Assembly: GCA_030748435.1 (NCBI GenBank)
Contig: JASMLZ010000092.1
Coordinates: 1 to 35,975, forward strand
Source of the DNA: Gammaproteobacteria bacterium
GTDB taxonomy: Bacteria > Pseudomonadota > Gammaproteobacteria > Pseudomonadales > Balneatricaceae
DNA: 35,975 nucleotides
Reading direction: 5' to 3'
Shown here piece by piece: positions 23,953-32,392 of this stretch. Below the pieces are notes generated by a model. It searched no databases. It was not told where the DNA came from and saw only the letters and a program-made list of their open reading frames with translations. Every line of letters starts with the position of its first letter. Position 1 is the first letter of the stretch. A program made the translations under genes and the position numbers.

Positions 23953-25037
23953 ATCAAAGCATTAAATGACTTCTCAATAAAACCTTTGCTAACGTTATGG
24001 GTGATAAATACCAACCGAGAGCGACGATCTTCACCCGGCCATGCTGGCAACCTTACAGGTGGATGAAAGATATGTTGCACCCCATGGACGACCATTGGCT
24101 GCTCATCTCCTTCCACATTCAGCACACCCTTAACGCGTAAGATACGGCTACCAACCAAATCCATCAGCAACTCCAACCAATCTTGTAGCATGTATTTGCT
24201 GATGGGTTTCTCTATAGCAAAGCAAAATGCGCGGATATGATCATCGTGACGGTTTACATCATGATGATGGCCATGATGGTGTTCGTGGTCGTGGTCGTGG
24301 TCGTGGTCGCAATGATGATGCACTTTTGCATTAGCATAGGCTTCCTCTTTCAACCAGCCCTCTACGTCAGTTATTTTACCTTGCGTCGAGAACAGACCTA
24401 AATCAAGTAACCAATCAGGGTCAACCTCACCATTAAGCACTTCCCACTTGCTGGCACTAGGATTAATTTCTCCAAGCCGTGCTAATAACTTTGCTTTCAG
24501 TTCATCCGTAGTTAGGTCAGCTTTAGTTAATAGCAGCACATCAGCCACGGCAGCTTGTTTAATCGCCTCTTGATGCTGATCCAAGGTATAAGCCCCCGTT
24601 GCCAAATCAACGGTGGTGACGATACCGTCCAATTGATAAGTATCGTGAATCACTGGGTCAGTCATTAAGGTATGAATGATAGGAGCTGGATCAGCAAGAC
24701 CAGTGGTCTCAATCATAACCCGATTAAAACGACGACCATTATTATCCGTAAACTGCTCAGTTATATCACGCAAAGTTCTGACCAGATCACCACGAATGGT
24801 ACAACACATACAGCCACTGCTCATTTCCATCAGCAGGTTTTCATTACTTTCGGTAACCAGTAGATGGTCTAAAGCCATTGCACCAAACTCATTGATGATC
24901 ACCAAGGTATCAGCCAATGCTGGTTGGTTTAATAGATGGTTAAGGAGGGTTGTTTTTCCACTACCTAAAAACCCGGTTAGCAAGGTAACGGGGATTTTTG
25001 CTGATGGCGATCGTGTTGAGTCGTTGGTGTTCATCAT
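23949..25037 (-). CDS. COG0523/CobW-type zinc GTPase (putative zinc metallochaperone)
   Basis: This 362-residue G3E-family GTPase has Walker A GFLGSGKTT, the metal-binding CxCC motif (SSGCMCCTIRGDL), the ETTGLADPAPI switch motif and LLLTKADL for guanine recognition. A His/Asp-rich loop (about residues 243-266, HHHCDHDHDHDHEHHHGHHHD) precedes the CobW C-terminal domain (HIRAFCFAIEKPISKYMLQDWLELL...LLRVKG-like...VHGVQHIFHP). Zur-controlled COG0523 proteins with such His loops are low-zinc metallochaperones (ZNG1/ZigA/YeiR-like). The perfect 19-bp Zur box 88 bases upstream supports this role over cobalamin or nickel functions. It stands alone on its strand, flanked by decayed genes. Confidence 0.9.
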   Translation of the reverse strand: MMNTNDSTRSPSAKIPVTLLTGFLGSGKTTLLNHLLNQPALADTLVIINEFGAMALDHLLVTESNENLLMEMSSGCMCCTIRGDLVRTLRDITEQFTDNNGRRFNRVMIETTGLADPAPIIHTLMTDPVIHDTYQLDGIVTTVDLATGAYTLDQHQEAIKQAAVADVLLLTKADLTTDELKAKLLARLGEINPSASKWEVLNGEVDPDWLLDLGLFSTQGKITDVEGWLKEEAYANAKVHHHCDHDHDHDHEHHHGHHHDVNRHDDHIRAFCFAIEKPISKYMLQDWLELLMDLVGSRILRVKGVLNVEGDEQPMVVHGVQHIFHPPVRLPAWPGEDRRSRLVFITHNVSKGFIEKSFNALI

Positions 25038-25124
25038 CTTGTGTGATTATCCAATTAGAGCATATTTGATTTGCGGGGGCAGAGTTAGTTATGAGTTATG
25101 GCTAAGCATTAGCCAACCCCTAAG

Positions 25125-25143
25125 AATGTTATATTATAACATT
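25125..25143. promoter_or_regulatory. Perfect 19-bp Zur box upstream of the COG0523 gene
   Basis: AATGTTATATTATAACATT is a perfect odd-centred palindrome (9-bp arms around T), matching the gammaproteobacterial Zur consensus. It shares 17 of 19 positions with the zrgA box. It lies between the COG0523 gene (minus) and a decayed FecCD-type permease (plus), so it may once have controlled both. Confidence 0.85.
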
Positions 25144-25242
25144 AATTATCATTAAGTACCGAGCCTATGATTGCATCGCCACTAGTTTCCTCGATACCTT
25201 TTACTTAGATATATACTTGCCCCAGAAATCATGCAACTCCAT

Positions 25243-25417
25243 AGCCTTATTGTTGTAACCACATGACACGCTTATTTGTGCAAGCTAGCCACCGATTTCC
25301 ACTCTCGTAGGCGCCAATATGGTGCTCTTTGCCGACTTATTTGTGCGCAACGCCATTGCGCCAGCAGAGATTTCTATTGGCATAGCTACAGGGACACTAG
25401 GCGGGCCTTTCTTCTGA
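25243..25417 (+). pseudogene. Frameshifted C-terminal remnant of a FecCD-type metal/siderophore ABC permease
   Basis: Three plus-strand segments in different frames line up with the end of a FecCD/BtuC permease: SLIV (25243-25254), then NHMTRLFVQASHRFPLS (25257-25307), then a 36-residue tail (25307-25414) with VGANMVLFADLFVRN and ISIGIATGTLGGPFF before TGA. The family patterns matched are GLIVPHxxRLLVGxDHRxLLPLS, GAxxLxxADxxxR and PxGIxTAxxGxPFF. At least two frameshifts separate the pieces, and the membrane-spanning N-terminal part is absent. FecCD permeases import iron-siderophores, haem or B12, and some import zinc. The position just downstream of a Zur box suggests a lost zinc or metallophore importer. 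Confidence 0.65.
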
Positions 25418-25464
25418 TAACTATCAATCCGCAGCTCACGCCTTTTTTATAGCTCAGTTACTAG

Positions 25465-27189
25465 TTAAATATAGTAAAGCAGAAGAATCCCTGTCAGTAA
25501 AACTGCCACCCATGCCACCATGGTTTCCGTCGGCCATAGCTGAGCGAAATATCCCTTAGGCTGGTCTTTCTCTCGGTCATAGGAGCGATTGATCGCCTTG
25601 CTCAACATTTGGTGAACCAATTTAGCGACTTTATCCTTGGCATCCACAATTGCGCAGTAGATGGGCACAATAAAACTTGGTGCCAATTTACGATACAACC
25701 AATCCGCATCTAGGTTAGTCGAAGGTAACTCAGGTGGATACAAGTTCTTCATATTCAACCATACAAACGCCAAGGCGGAGAAGAACAACAACTGCAGCTG
25801 AGTCAGCACATGGGTAATATCGTAAGGCTGGTAGGTTGCTTCCCAAGGCAGCAGGGCATAGACCGTTTGCGCAGGGAAGGTGCCAATGGCTATACATAGC
25901 CCCGCGGCGATGGCCATTGCAAGCAACATATTCTTCGGCGGCTCCGTGGTACGAATACCTGCATCATGAGCAAAGAATGCAAAATAAGGAATCTTAATAC
26001 CTGCATGGTGGAACACGCCTGCTGCAGCAAACAACAGCAGCAGCCAAACCACATCGTAACCTTGCGCCACGGCGGCACTCATAATCATGGACTTAGACAC
26101 AAAGCCACTAAATAGCGGGAAGGCTGAAATCGAGGCCGCACCAATAATACATAATATCGTGGTTTTCGGCATACTCTTATACAAGCCACCTAATTCCGAA
26201 CCATTAATGCGACCGGTCATATGCAACACGGCCCCCATGGTCATCATCAGCAGACCTTTAAATATAACGTCATTAAAAGCGTGGGCCACAGCGCCATTAA
26301 GGGCTAATGAGGTACCAATACCGATACCCACCACCATAAAACCAACCTGGTTAATCAGGCTGTATGCCAATACCCGGCGCAGGTCGTTTTCAATCACCGC
26401 ATAGAAGATGGGGAAACAGGCCATCGTGACACCAATCCACACTAGCAGCTCGGTGCCAGGGAAGCCCCTGGCTAACGCATACACTGCCACCTTGGTGGTG
26501 AAGGAAGCCAAGAAGATAGTGCCTGTAGGGGTGGCCTCTGGGTAGGCATCAGTCAGCCAATTGTGCAGGAATGGGAATGCGCACTTGATACCAAACGCCA
26601 AGAAGATTAACCAGGCGCCAAGGCTTAATGCGCCATCATGCTCTAGCCCAATTTCAGTAAAGCGAGCGCTGCCCGTATACTTTATAAAGATAATTGCCCC
26701 AGCCAGCAGTAGTACTCCGGACAGCACCTTCATAATGATATAACGCATACCCGCGCCATAGGCTCGATCGGTACGTCTGGCCCAGATTAAAAACACTGAG
26801 GTGAGCGCCAATATTTCCCAGAACACAAACAGGGTCAGTAAATCACCGGCAAAGACAGCCCCCAAAGCACTAGCGGCATAGCTTAAACCCGCCACGTGTT
26901 GCAGGGTATCCTTAACATGTAGGGCATAAACAACGGCAATAAAGGCGGCCAAATGGAACAGGTAGCCAAACATCATACTGAGTTTATCAACCCGCACAGG
27001 CTCTAGCTGATAGCCCATGAAATCCATGGCCCAGTATATTCCGGGCTCTAATCCTGCTAACTGTAAGGCCCCCCAAATAGGAGCCAATAGCATAATGGCG
27101 CTACGTAGATGACCACGTAGGACAAGAGCTGCAATAGAGCCGATTAGTAGCGGTAAAAATGGCGGCAACATGGGCAGACTACTTATCAT
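25465..27189 (-). CDS. Mrp-type Na+/H+ antiporter, NuoL/M/MrpD-like subunit (third copy)
   Basis: This 574-residue polytopic membrane protein has about 14-15 helices and belongs to the proton-conducting NuoL/M/N-MrpA/D superfamily. The key charged residues are visible: Glu in LFVFWEILALTSVFLIWARR, the helix-break Lys in FGIKCAFPFLHNWLTDAYPEATP, and Lys in NDVIFKGLL. It is longer than the other two paralogues because of a C-terminal extension with a lateral amphipathic region (LHQMLSKAINRSYDREKD) and a last helix. It is the last gene of the operon and overlaps the small membrane protein gene by 11 bases. It probably fills the place of the antiporter half of MrpA. Confidence 0.85.
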   Translation of the reverse strand: MISSLPMLPPFLPLLIGSIAALVLRGHLRSAIMLLAPIWGALQLAGLEPGIYWAMDFMGYQLEPVRVDKLSMMFGYLFHLAAFIAVVYALHVKDTLQHVAGLSYAASALGAVFAGDLLTLFVFWEILALTSVFLIWARRTDRAYGAGMRYIIMKVLSGVLLLAGAIIFIKYTGSARFTEIGLEHDGALSLGAWLIFLAFGIKCAFPFLHNWLTDAYPEATPTGTIFLASFTTKVAVYALARGFPGTELLVWIGVTMACFPIFYAVIENDLRRVLAYSLINQVGFMVVGIGIGTSLALNGAVAHAFNDVIFKGLLMMTMGAVLHMTGRINGSELGGLYKSMPKTTILCIIGAASISAFPLFSGFVSKSMIMSAAVAQGYDVVWLLLLFAAAGVFHHAGIKIPYFAFFAHDAGIRTTEPPKNMLLAMAIAAGLCIAIGTFPAQTVYALLPWEATYQPYDITHVLTQLQLLFFSALAFVWLNMKNLYPPELPSTNLDADWLYRKLAPSFIVPIYCAIVDAKDKVAKLVHQMLSKAINRSYDREKDQPKGYFAQLWPTETMVAWVAVLLTGILLLYYI

Positions 27190-27433
27190 AATAGTCTTCC
27201 TCTTTCATCAGCACTTTACGCATGGCCTTGGCGACAATTACCAGCATGACACAACCAATAAAACCATACACGGCATAAAAGGCCGGTATGTTTTCCCAGC
27301 TGTGATAAATATGCCTATGGACAATAAAGTCAGCGGCAACCAGCAGGATACAAACACCATAGAAAACCTTCAGTATCTTGCTGATGTTTTCTGGTTTATC
27401 AAAGAAATCAGATTTTTCTTGTTGTTTACTCAT
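27179..27433 (-). CDS. Small two-helix membrane protein of the Mrp operon
   Basis: This is an 84-residue protein with a charged N-terminus (MSKQQEKSDFFDKPENISKI) and two predicted membrane helices (about residues 22-40 and 50-70). The C-terminal tail is Lys/Glu/Asp-rich (RKVLMKEEDYYDK). It overlaps its upstream neighbour by 4 bases (ATGA) and its downstream neighbour by 11, so it is certainly translated as part of the operon. I do not recognise it as any lettered Mrp subunit (A-G). It may be an accessory subunit of the complex; no function can be assigned from sequence. Confidence 0.7.
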   Translation of the reverse strand: MSKQQEKSDFFDKPENISKILKVFYGVCILLVAADFIVHRHIYHSWENIPAFYAVYGFIGCVMLVIVAKAMRKVLMKEEDYYDK

Positions 27434-28947
27434 GGGCGGCTACCTGTGATTTCCGTAGATACATCCGGTATCAAATTGATCAAGTCAATAACTGGCTGAG
27501 GATTAAAAAACAACGCTAAGCACGCACTTGTAGTAACGGCCAAAGCGATAAGAATAAGCAATGGTGCTTCTTTCACTTCTGACCAGGACCAAGGCGGCTG
27601 TTTTTCCCCTGACGCATTAAAGAAGGCTTTAATGGGCAGTGGTAACAGGTAAGCCACGTTTAACAAAGAGCTAATGGTGAGCACCACCACGATAATCAAT
27701 TTATCCGCTTCCAAGGCACCCACCACCAAGTACCATTTACTCCAGGTACCGGCCATGGGGGGCAAGCCAATAATACTGATTGCACCAATAGCAAAAGAGA
27801 TCATGGTTAACGGCATCTGCCGACCTAAGCCAACCATTTCACTGACGTTCTTTTTGTGGGAGGCCACCATGATGGCACCAGCACAAAAGAACAAGGTGAT
27901 TTTACCGACAGCGTGAGTAACAATGTGCAAACTTGCACCTGCGGCAGCAATGGAAGTGGCCAATAGCGCACCAACAATAATGTAACTTAACTGGCTCACC
28001 GTAGAATAGGCCAAACGCGCTTTCAGGTTATCCTTGGTCATGGCCACACAAGAGGCCAGCAGCACCGTTAACGCTGCGATATACAGCATCAGGTCAGTGG
28101 TAACAATCTGGCCCAAGTTATCAATACCAAAAATATAAATCACCACTTTAAGAATACTAAACACACCCGCCTTAACCACGGCAACAGCATGCAATAGAGC
28201 GCTTACTGGGGTTGGTGCTACCATGGCAGCCGGCAACCAGCGGTGGAATGGCATCAAGGCTGCCTTACCAATGCCGTAACAGAAGAGTACAAGCAATAAC
28301 GCTACCATGCCCTTAGACTGGGTATCATTGAACACGCCACCAGGGGTGAAATCTAAGGTACCAGCAGTCACCCAGGTACCTATCATGGCGAACAATAAAA
28401 ACGCTACGGACGTGCCAAGTAGAATACCTAGGTATACGCGGCCACCTCGCTTTGCTGCCTCAGTACTGGCATGAGTAACCAGCGGGTATGTAGACAGAGT
28501 GAGTAATTCATAAAATATAAATAGCGTTAATAGGTTGGCCGAGAAGCAAATGGCCATGACGGTGCTAATCGCCAGAGCAAAACAAAGGAAAAACCGTGTC
28601 TGCTTTCTTTCCTTATGACCACGCATGTAACCAATGGCGTAGATAGTGGTGATAATCCACAGAAAACTTGCTACCAGGGCAAACAACACACCCAGAGGCT
28701 CTACCTCAAAAGCAATCTCAATATTGGGAAAGGTGCTGCCCCAAGAAACCGCCATAGGCACCTGATTAAAAGTATGGTCAGTAATAGCCAAGACCAGTGT
28801 AAAGAGAATAACCGCCGTAGTAATGGATGCCGTTTCTCGCCAATTAGGGTGCTTAGCCAAAAGCACCACCACAGCCCCGCCAATAAGCGGCACTGATATA
28901 GTGAGGTTAATTAGTTGGGAGGGATCCAGGGCTGACCAAATATTCAT
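27430..28947 (-). CDS. Mrp-type Na+/H+ antiporter, MrpD/NuoM-like subunit (second copy)
   Basis: This 505-residue protein has about 14 helices. Conserved proton-path residues are Glu in LFIFYELLTLSTYPLV, Lys in YGIGKAALMPFHRWLPAAMVAPTPVSALLHAVAVVKAG, and the late HAVGKITLFFCAGAI. The VSALLHA stretch is the classic NuoM/MrpD motif. It is encoded between another MrpD-like gene (4-base overlap) and the small membrane protein (4-base overlap). Having two or three such subunits in a row implies a multi-channel complex in which each antiporter-like subunit pumps or leaks cations or protons. Confidence 0.87.
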   Translation of the reverse strand: MNIWSALDPSQLINLTISVPLIGGAVVVLLAKHPNWRETASITTAVILFTLVLAITDHTFNQVPMAVSWGSTFPNIEIAFEVEPLGVLFALVASFLWIITTIYAIGYMRGHKERKQTRFFLCFALAISTVMAICFSANLLTLFIFYELLTLSTYPLVTHASTEAAKRGGRVYLGILLGTSVAFLLFAMIGTWVTAGTLDFTPGGVFNDTQSKGMVALLLVLFCYGIGKAALMPFHRWLPAAMVAPTPVSALLHAVAVVKAGVFSILKVVIYIFGIDNLGQIVTTDLMLYIAALTVLLASCVAMTKDNLKARLAYSTVSQLSYIIVGALLATSIAAAGASLHIVTHAVGKITLFFCAGAIMVASHKKNVSEMVGLGRQMPLTMISFAIGAISIIGLPPMAGTWSKWYLVVGALEADKLIIVVVLTISSLLNVAYLLPLPIKAFFNASGEKQPPWSWSEVKEAPLLILIALAVTTSACLALFFNPQPVIDLINLIPDVSTEITGSRP

Positions 28948-30449
28948 TGCACCCCTCCTTCACTCAATGTGGATAACGCCAACCAATCCGATGCAGATTG
29001 GGCTGCAGCAACACTTAGGGAGGTATCCAAACCAAAGTAAATATTCGCTAGGGCCAATATCCACATTGGTACCAACATTAATAATGGTGCTTCTTTTATA
29101 TCCTTGTTGGCAGCCGACTCAATGGGCTTTTTAAGATAAGCCGCTTCGATGATACGGAAGATATAAATAACGGCTAACAAAGACCCTAGCAGAATCAGAA
29201 AAGCAATTAACCAATGCTGCTGTTCCAGCGCCGCAGTCACAAGATACCACTTACTAACAAAACCTGCGGTTAGCGGCACACCAACGATACTCATACCAGC
29301 AATAACAAACGCTGCCATGGTTAAAGGCATCTTTTTGCCCAAACCTCTAAATGCTTTGATATCCACTGAACCTGTACGATACAAGACGGCACCCACCGCC
29401 ATAAACAGCGCCCCTTTCATGAGTGCATGATTAAATACATGCAGCAGGCCAGCCATTAAACCAGCAGCACTTGCCAGACTGATTCCCAGGATCATGTAGC
29501 CAATTTGCGCCACACTACTGTAGGCCAACACAGTTTTAACATTACTTTGTGCCATCGCCATAAACGAACACTTAAAGATAGCGACGATGGCCAGCACCAA
29601 AAGAATAAGATCCATACCCATGGTATGAAACACATACTCTGCGCCATAGATGGTGAAAATAAAGCGCACCATCACGTACACTGCCACCTTGGTTGCGGTA
29701 CTAGCTAAGAAGGCGCTAACAGCGGATGGTGAATGGGTATACGCCGGTGGTAACCACATATGCAAAGGGAACAAGGCCAACTTGACACTCACCCCAACCA
29801 GGATAAAGGCAAGTCCCGTATTTAAGGTACGACTACCGCCGATTGCAGCGATGCGGTCAGCCAAATCCAACATGTTTAAGGTGCCCGTTTGCATATACAT
29901 CATACCAACGCCAATCAGAATGAAGGTAGCACCAATGGTACCCATCACCAGATAACGAAATGCCGCCGTCAAACTGCGCTTGTCCGACGCTAGGCTCACC
30001 AGGGTATAAGTAGCAAGAGAGGAAATCTCTAAAAATACAAACAGGTTAAAAGCATCACCAGTACTCAAAATACCTGAAAGGCCCGTCAAGCAAAGCAGAT
30101 GTGCGGTATAAAACAAGGTGTGCTGACTAGTGTCTATTTCTGTCTCTATGCTGGCCTTGGCATAGATCAAAACCAGCGTTGAGATACCCGTCACGACGCT
30201 AAGCACCATGGCACTAGCAACATCCAAGCGTACTTCAATGCCCCAAGGGGCTTCCCAGCCACCTACGGCGTAACTCAATACGCCTTGGTCTAAGGCCGCC
30301 AACAACAGGCTAATTGAGATAACAAAACTCAAGCCACTAACCAGCGTTGCCAGCAACCAAGCTAATTGCCTGTGGCCCAAGAGTATACACAGGGGTGCTG
30401 CTATCAACGGCAACACAATCGGTAAAATAAGGAAGTGTTGTCCAAACAT
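28944..30449 (-). CDS. mnhD: Mrp-type Na+/H+ antiporter subunit D
   Basis: This 501-residue protein has about 14 helices and fits MnhD/MrpD in length and motifs: Glu in LFVFLEISSLATYTLVSL, GVSVKLALFPLHMWLPPAYTHSPSAVSAFLASTATKVAVY, FNHALMKGALFMAVGAVLY, and GVPLTAGFVSKWYL. It directly follows subunit C with a TGATG stop/start overlap, the conserved C-D order of Mrp operons. It is the most canonical of the three antiporter-like subunits here and likely carries Na+/H+ exchange at the inner membrane. Confidence 0.9.
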   Translation of the reverse strand: MFGQHFLILPIVLPLIAAPLCILLGHRQLAWLLATLVSGLSFVISISLLLAALDQGVLSYAVGGWEAPWGIEVRLDVASAMVLSVVTGISTLVLIYAKASIETEIDTSQHTLFYTAHLLCLTGLSGILSTGDAFNLFVFLEISSLATYTLVSLASDKRSLTAAFRYLVMGTIGATFILIGVGMMYMQTGTLNMLDLADRIAAIGGSRTLNTGLAFILVGVSVKLALFPLHMWLPPAYTHSPSAVSAFLASTATKVAVYVMVRFIFTIYGAEYVFHTMGMDLILLVLAIVAIFKCSFMAMAQSNVKTVLAYSSVAQIGYMILGISLASAAGLMAGLLHVFNHALMKGALFMAVGAVLYRTGSVDIKAFRGLGKKMPLTMAAFVIAGMSIVGVPLTAGFVSKWYLVTAALEQQHWLIAFLILLGSLLAVIYIFRIIEAAYLKKPIESAANKDIKEAPLLMLVPMWILALANIYFGLDTSLSVAAAQSASDWLALSTLSEGGVQ

Positions 30450-30805
30450 CAGATTAAATCATCCTTATCTTTAAATTCATTTTCTTCTACGGTGCCGTAC
30501 GCACGTTTAATGCGTACCACCAGAGCCAAACCCACGGCGGTGGTGGCAACACCAACCACAATGGCTGTAAGAATCAGCACATGAGGCAATGGGTTGGAAT
30601 AGATGGTGATGCCTTCTGCTACTATCGGGGCACTACCGCCAGAAACCTTTCCCATGGAAATGTATAAGATAAAAACAGAGGTCTGGAATATATTCAGACC
30701 AACGATTTTCTTAACCAGATTGTTGGCCACAATAACGGTATAAAACCCTACCATCATCAGGAAAACAACAACCCAGTAGTTGTAATAGTCGACAATAAAA
30801 CTCAT
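30449..30805 (-). CDS. mnhC: Mrp-type Na+/H+ antiporter subunit C
   Basis: This 118-residue NuoK-like protein has three membrane helices. The MnhC pattern is clear: GFYTVIVANNLVKKIVGLNIFQTSVFILYI, then NPLPHVLILTAIVVGVATTAVGLALVVRI, and a charged tail. It sits between the MbhD/E-MnhB fusion (4-base overlap) and subunit D (TGATG overlap), the normal B-C-D order. Subunit C bridges the small subunits to the antiporter subunits. Confidence 0.9.
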   Translation of the reverse strand: MSFIVDYYNYWVVVFLMMVGFYTVIVANNLVKKIVGLNIFQTSVFILYISMGKVSGGSAPIVAEGITIYSNPLPHVLILTAIVVGVATTAVGLALVVRIKRAYGTVEENEFKDKDDLI

Positions 30806-31779
30806 TGAATATTCTTCCTCTCAGCTTTACTGGCAAAGGCATAAAAAATACTCAGCATAGCGGCAAAGACAGTGATACCAACACCTAACTCAATAAGGAT
30901 GATGCCCACATGTTGTCCAGCTACTGGATCACTAGCTAAAACATTGTAATCAAGGAAATTGCCACCAAGGAAAAAGCTCGCCACGCCGGTGCCGGCATAA
31001 ATCAACACTCCTAGCGCTGCCAAGGCTTTTAGCAAGCCTGGTTGCACCACTTGCATGGCCAATGGTAAACCGAATACCAAAGTATAGAGAATGATTGCAG
31101 CGGCGGCGATAACACCAGCCTGAAATCCGCCCCCGGGGCCATAATCGCCATGGAACTGCACATATAACGCAAACAGGATGATCAATGGAATGATAATTTT
31201 GGCAACCACCTTCAGTACCAAATGGGATTCCAGACCCGATTCAATGGCAGCCTGTTCCCGTTTTGGCAGACCTAACAAACTCAAGACACCAATGGCTGCG
31301 GCAAATACCACGGCGGTTTCACCCAAGGTATCAAAACCACGATAACTGGCTAATACCGAGGTAACCATATTAGGCAAACCAATTTCTTGTGGAGAGTCTT
31401 GGATATAACGCAGGGCCACATGCTGGTGCACCGGGTTATCTGGGTTACCAAATGGAGGCATATCCAGAGTGCCATAAATCAAGGCTGCACCGGTAGCCAC
31501 GACGACTAACAAAGGCAATAAGGTTTTATGCTCACTGACCTTTTCTTGTCTCCCTGTCAGGGCCAAGGTACCCACCATCAACACCGTTGATATACCAGCC
31601 CCAACAGCGGCTTCGGTAAAGGCCACATCAACGGCATCCAAATTGACAAAGATCAAAGCCGACAAAAAGCTGTAAATGCCAAATAGCATAACCACGGTAA
31701 ACAGATCCTTGAGGAAGACAACCCCCAAAGCGGTCATCGCCAACATCCCCAATAGCACCAGATCAATAAACTCAGTCAT
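30802..31779 (-). CDS. MbhD-MbhE-MnhB fusion subunit of the Mrp antiporter
   Basis: This 325-residue protein combines three parts. Residues about 1-80 are an MbhD/DUF4040-like domain (LDAVDVAFTEAAVGAGISTVLMVG). Residues about 85-170 match MbhE (NPVHQHVALRYIQDSPQEIGLPNMVTSVLASYRGFDTLGETAVVF). Residues about 185-320 are MnhB (HLVLKVVAKIIIPLIILFALYVQFHGDYGPGGGFQAGVIAA...VGIILIELGVGITVF). In most bacteria the MbhD/E-like part is the C-terminal tail of MrpA. Here it is fused to subunit B instead, which explains why no full-length MrpA gene is present. It overlaps subunits G and C by 4 bases each. Confidence 0.88.
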   Translation of the reverse strand: MTEFIDLVLLGMLAMTALGVVFLKDLFTVVMLFGIYSFLSALIFVNLDAVDVAFTEAAVGAGISTVLMVGTLALTGRQEKVSEHKTLLPLLVVVATGAALIYGTLDMPPFGNPDNPVHQHVALRYIQDSPQEIGLPNMVTSVLASYRGFDTLGETAVVFAAAIGVLSLLGLPKREQAAIESGLESHLVLKVVAKIIIPLIILFALYVQFHGDYGPGGGFQAGVIAAAAIILYTLVFGLPLAMQVVQPGLLKALAALGVLIYAGTGVASFFLGGNFLDYNVLASDPVAGQHVGIILIELGVGITVFAAMLSIFYAFASKAERKNIQ

Positions 31780-32105
31780 TCGTTATTATCCTTATTTGTC
31801 CGGCGCGGGGTTTCAGCCAAGGTAGCCAGCAAGCCATGTCTAGCAGATTTGGCTAGGGCGTGTGATGCCGTTGGACTAGTAAGCAATAAAAACACCAAAA
31901 CGAACACCAACTTAACGGCTACCAAATCAAATTCGGTGCGTAAAATTAAACCAGAGAAAAGCAATATGGTGGCGATGGAATCGGTCACACTAGCGGCATG
32001 GACACGGGTAAAAAAATCGGGAAATCTAAACAGTCCAACAGCACCTGTAAGCGCAAAAAAAGCACCTAATATCAATAAAATACTACTAACCATCTCCAAT
32101 ATCAC
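31776..32105 (-). CDS. mnhG: Mrp-type Na+/H+ antiporter subunit G
   Basis: This 109-residue protein has three membrane helices and the MnhG signature (FFALTGAVGLFRFPDFFTRVHAASVTDSIATILLF), followed by LLTSPTASHALAKSA, the conserved end. The start is GTG at 32105, because an AGGAGG ribosome site lies 8 bases before it; an internal ATG four codons later lacks that spacing. The C-terminal tail is polar (RRTNKDNNE). It follows subunit F after a 20-base gap. Confidence 0.9.
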   Translation of the reverse strand: MILEMVSSILLILGAFFALTGAVGLFRFPDFFTRVHAASVTDSIATILLFSGLILRTEFDLVAVKLVFVLVFLLLTSPTASHALAKSARHGLLATLAETPRRTNKDNNE

Positions 32106-32125
32106 GTTACCTGCCTCCTATTACC

Positions 32126-32392
32126 CTAGCGATCATGGCTGGCTGTATATTCAAAGAAGCGCAGTACAGCAATCATGCCAATGAAGTTAATCAGTGCATA
32201 AACGATGGCAATATCAAGAAAGTCTGGCCTCTCATTTAAAAAACCCATCAGAGCAATCAATACAGCGGTTTTAGTGCCAAACATATTGATGCCAAGAATA
32301 CGATCGTACACCGTGTCCGCCTGCAATGCTCGAGCCAGGGCAAGAGCCATTACAGACAGGACTGCAACGCAGGTTGCTGCCAATACCATCAT
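32126..32392 (-). CDS. mnhF: Mrp-type Na+/H+ antiporter subunit F
   Basis: This is an 88-residue protein with three membrane helices in the MnhF pattern (ALARALQADTVYDRILGINMFGTKTAVLIALMGF, then FLDIAIVYALINFIGMIAVLRFFEY). I choose the ATG at 32392, which overlaps the subunit E stop as ATGA. A longer frame starting at 32419 would overlap subunit E by 31 bases and is less likely. The E-F-G order is conserved in Mrp operons. Confidence 0.88.
   Translation of the reverse strand: MMVLAATCVAVLSVMALALARALQADTVYDRILGINMFGTKTAVLIALMGFLNERPDFLDIAIVYALINFIGMIAVLRFFEYTASHDR

Noticed and set aside
24676-25155. Plus-strand 159-codon frame antisense to the COG0523 gene.
   Set aside because: It mirrors the conserved GTPase motifs in antisense and has no homology pattern of its own.
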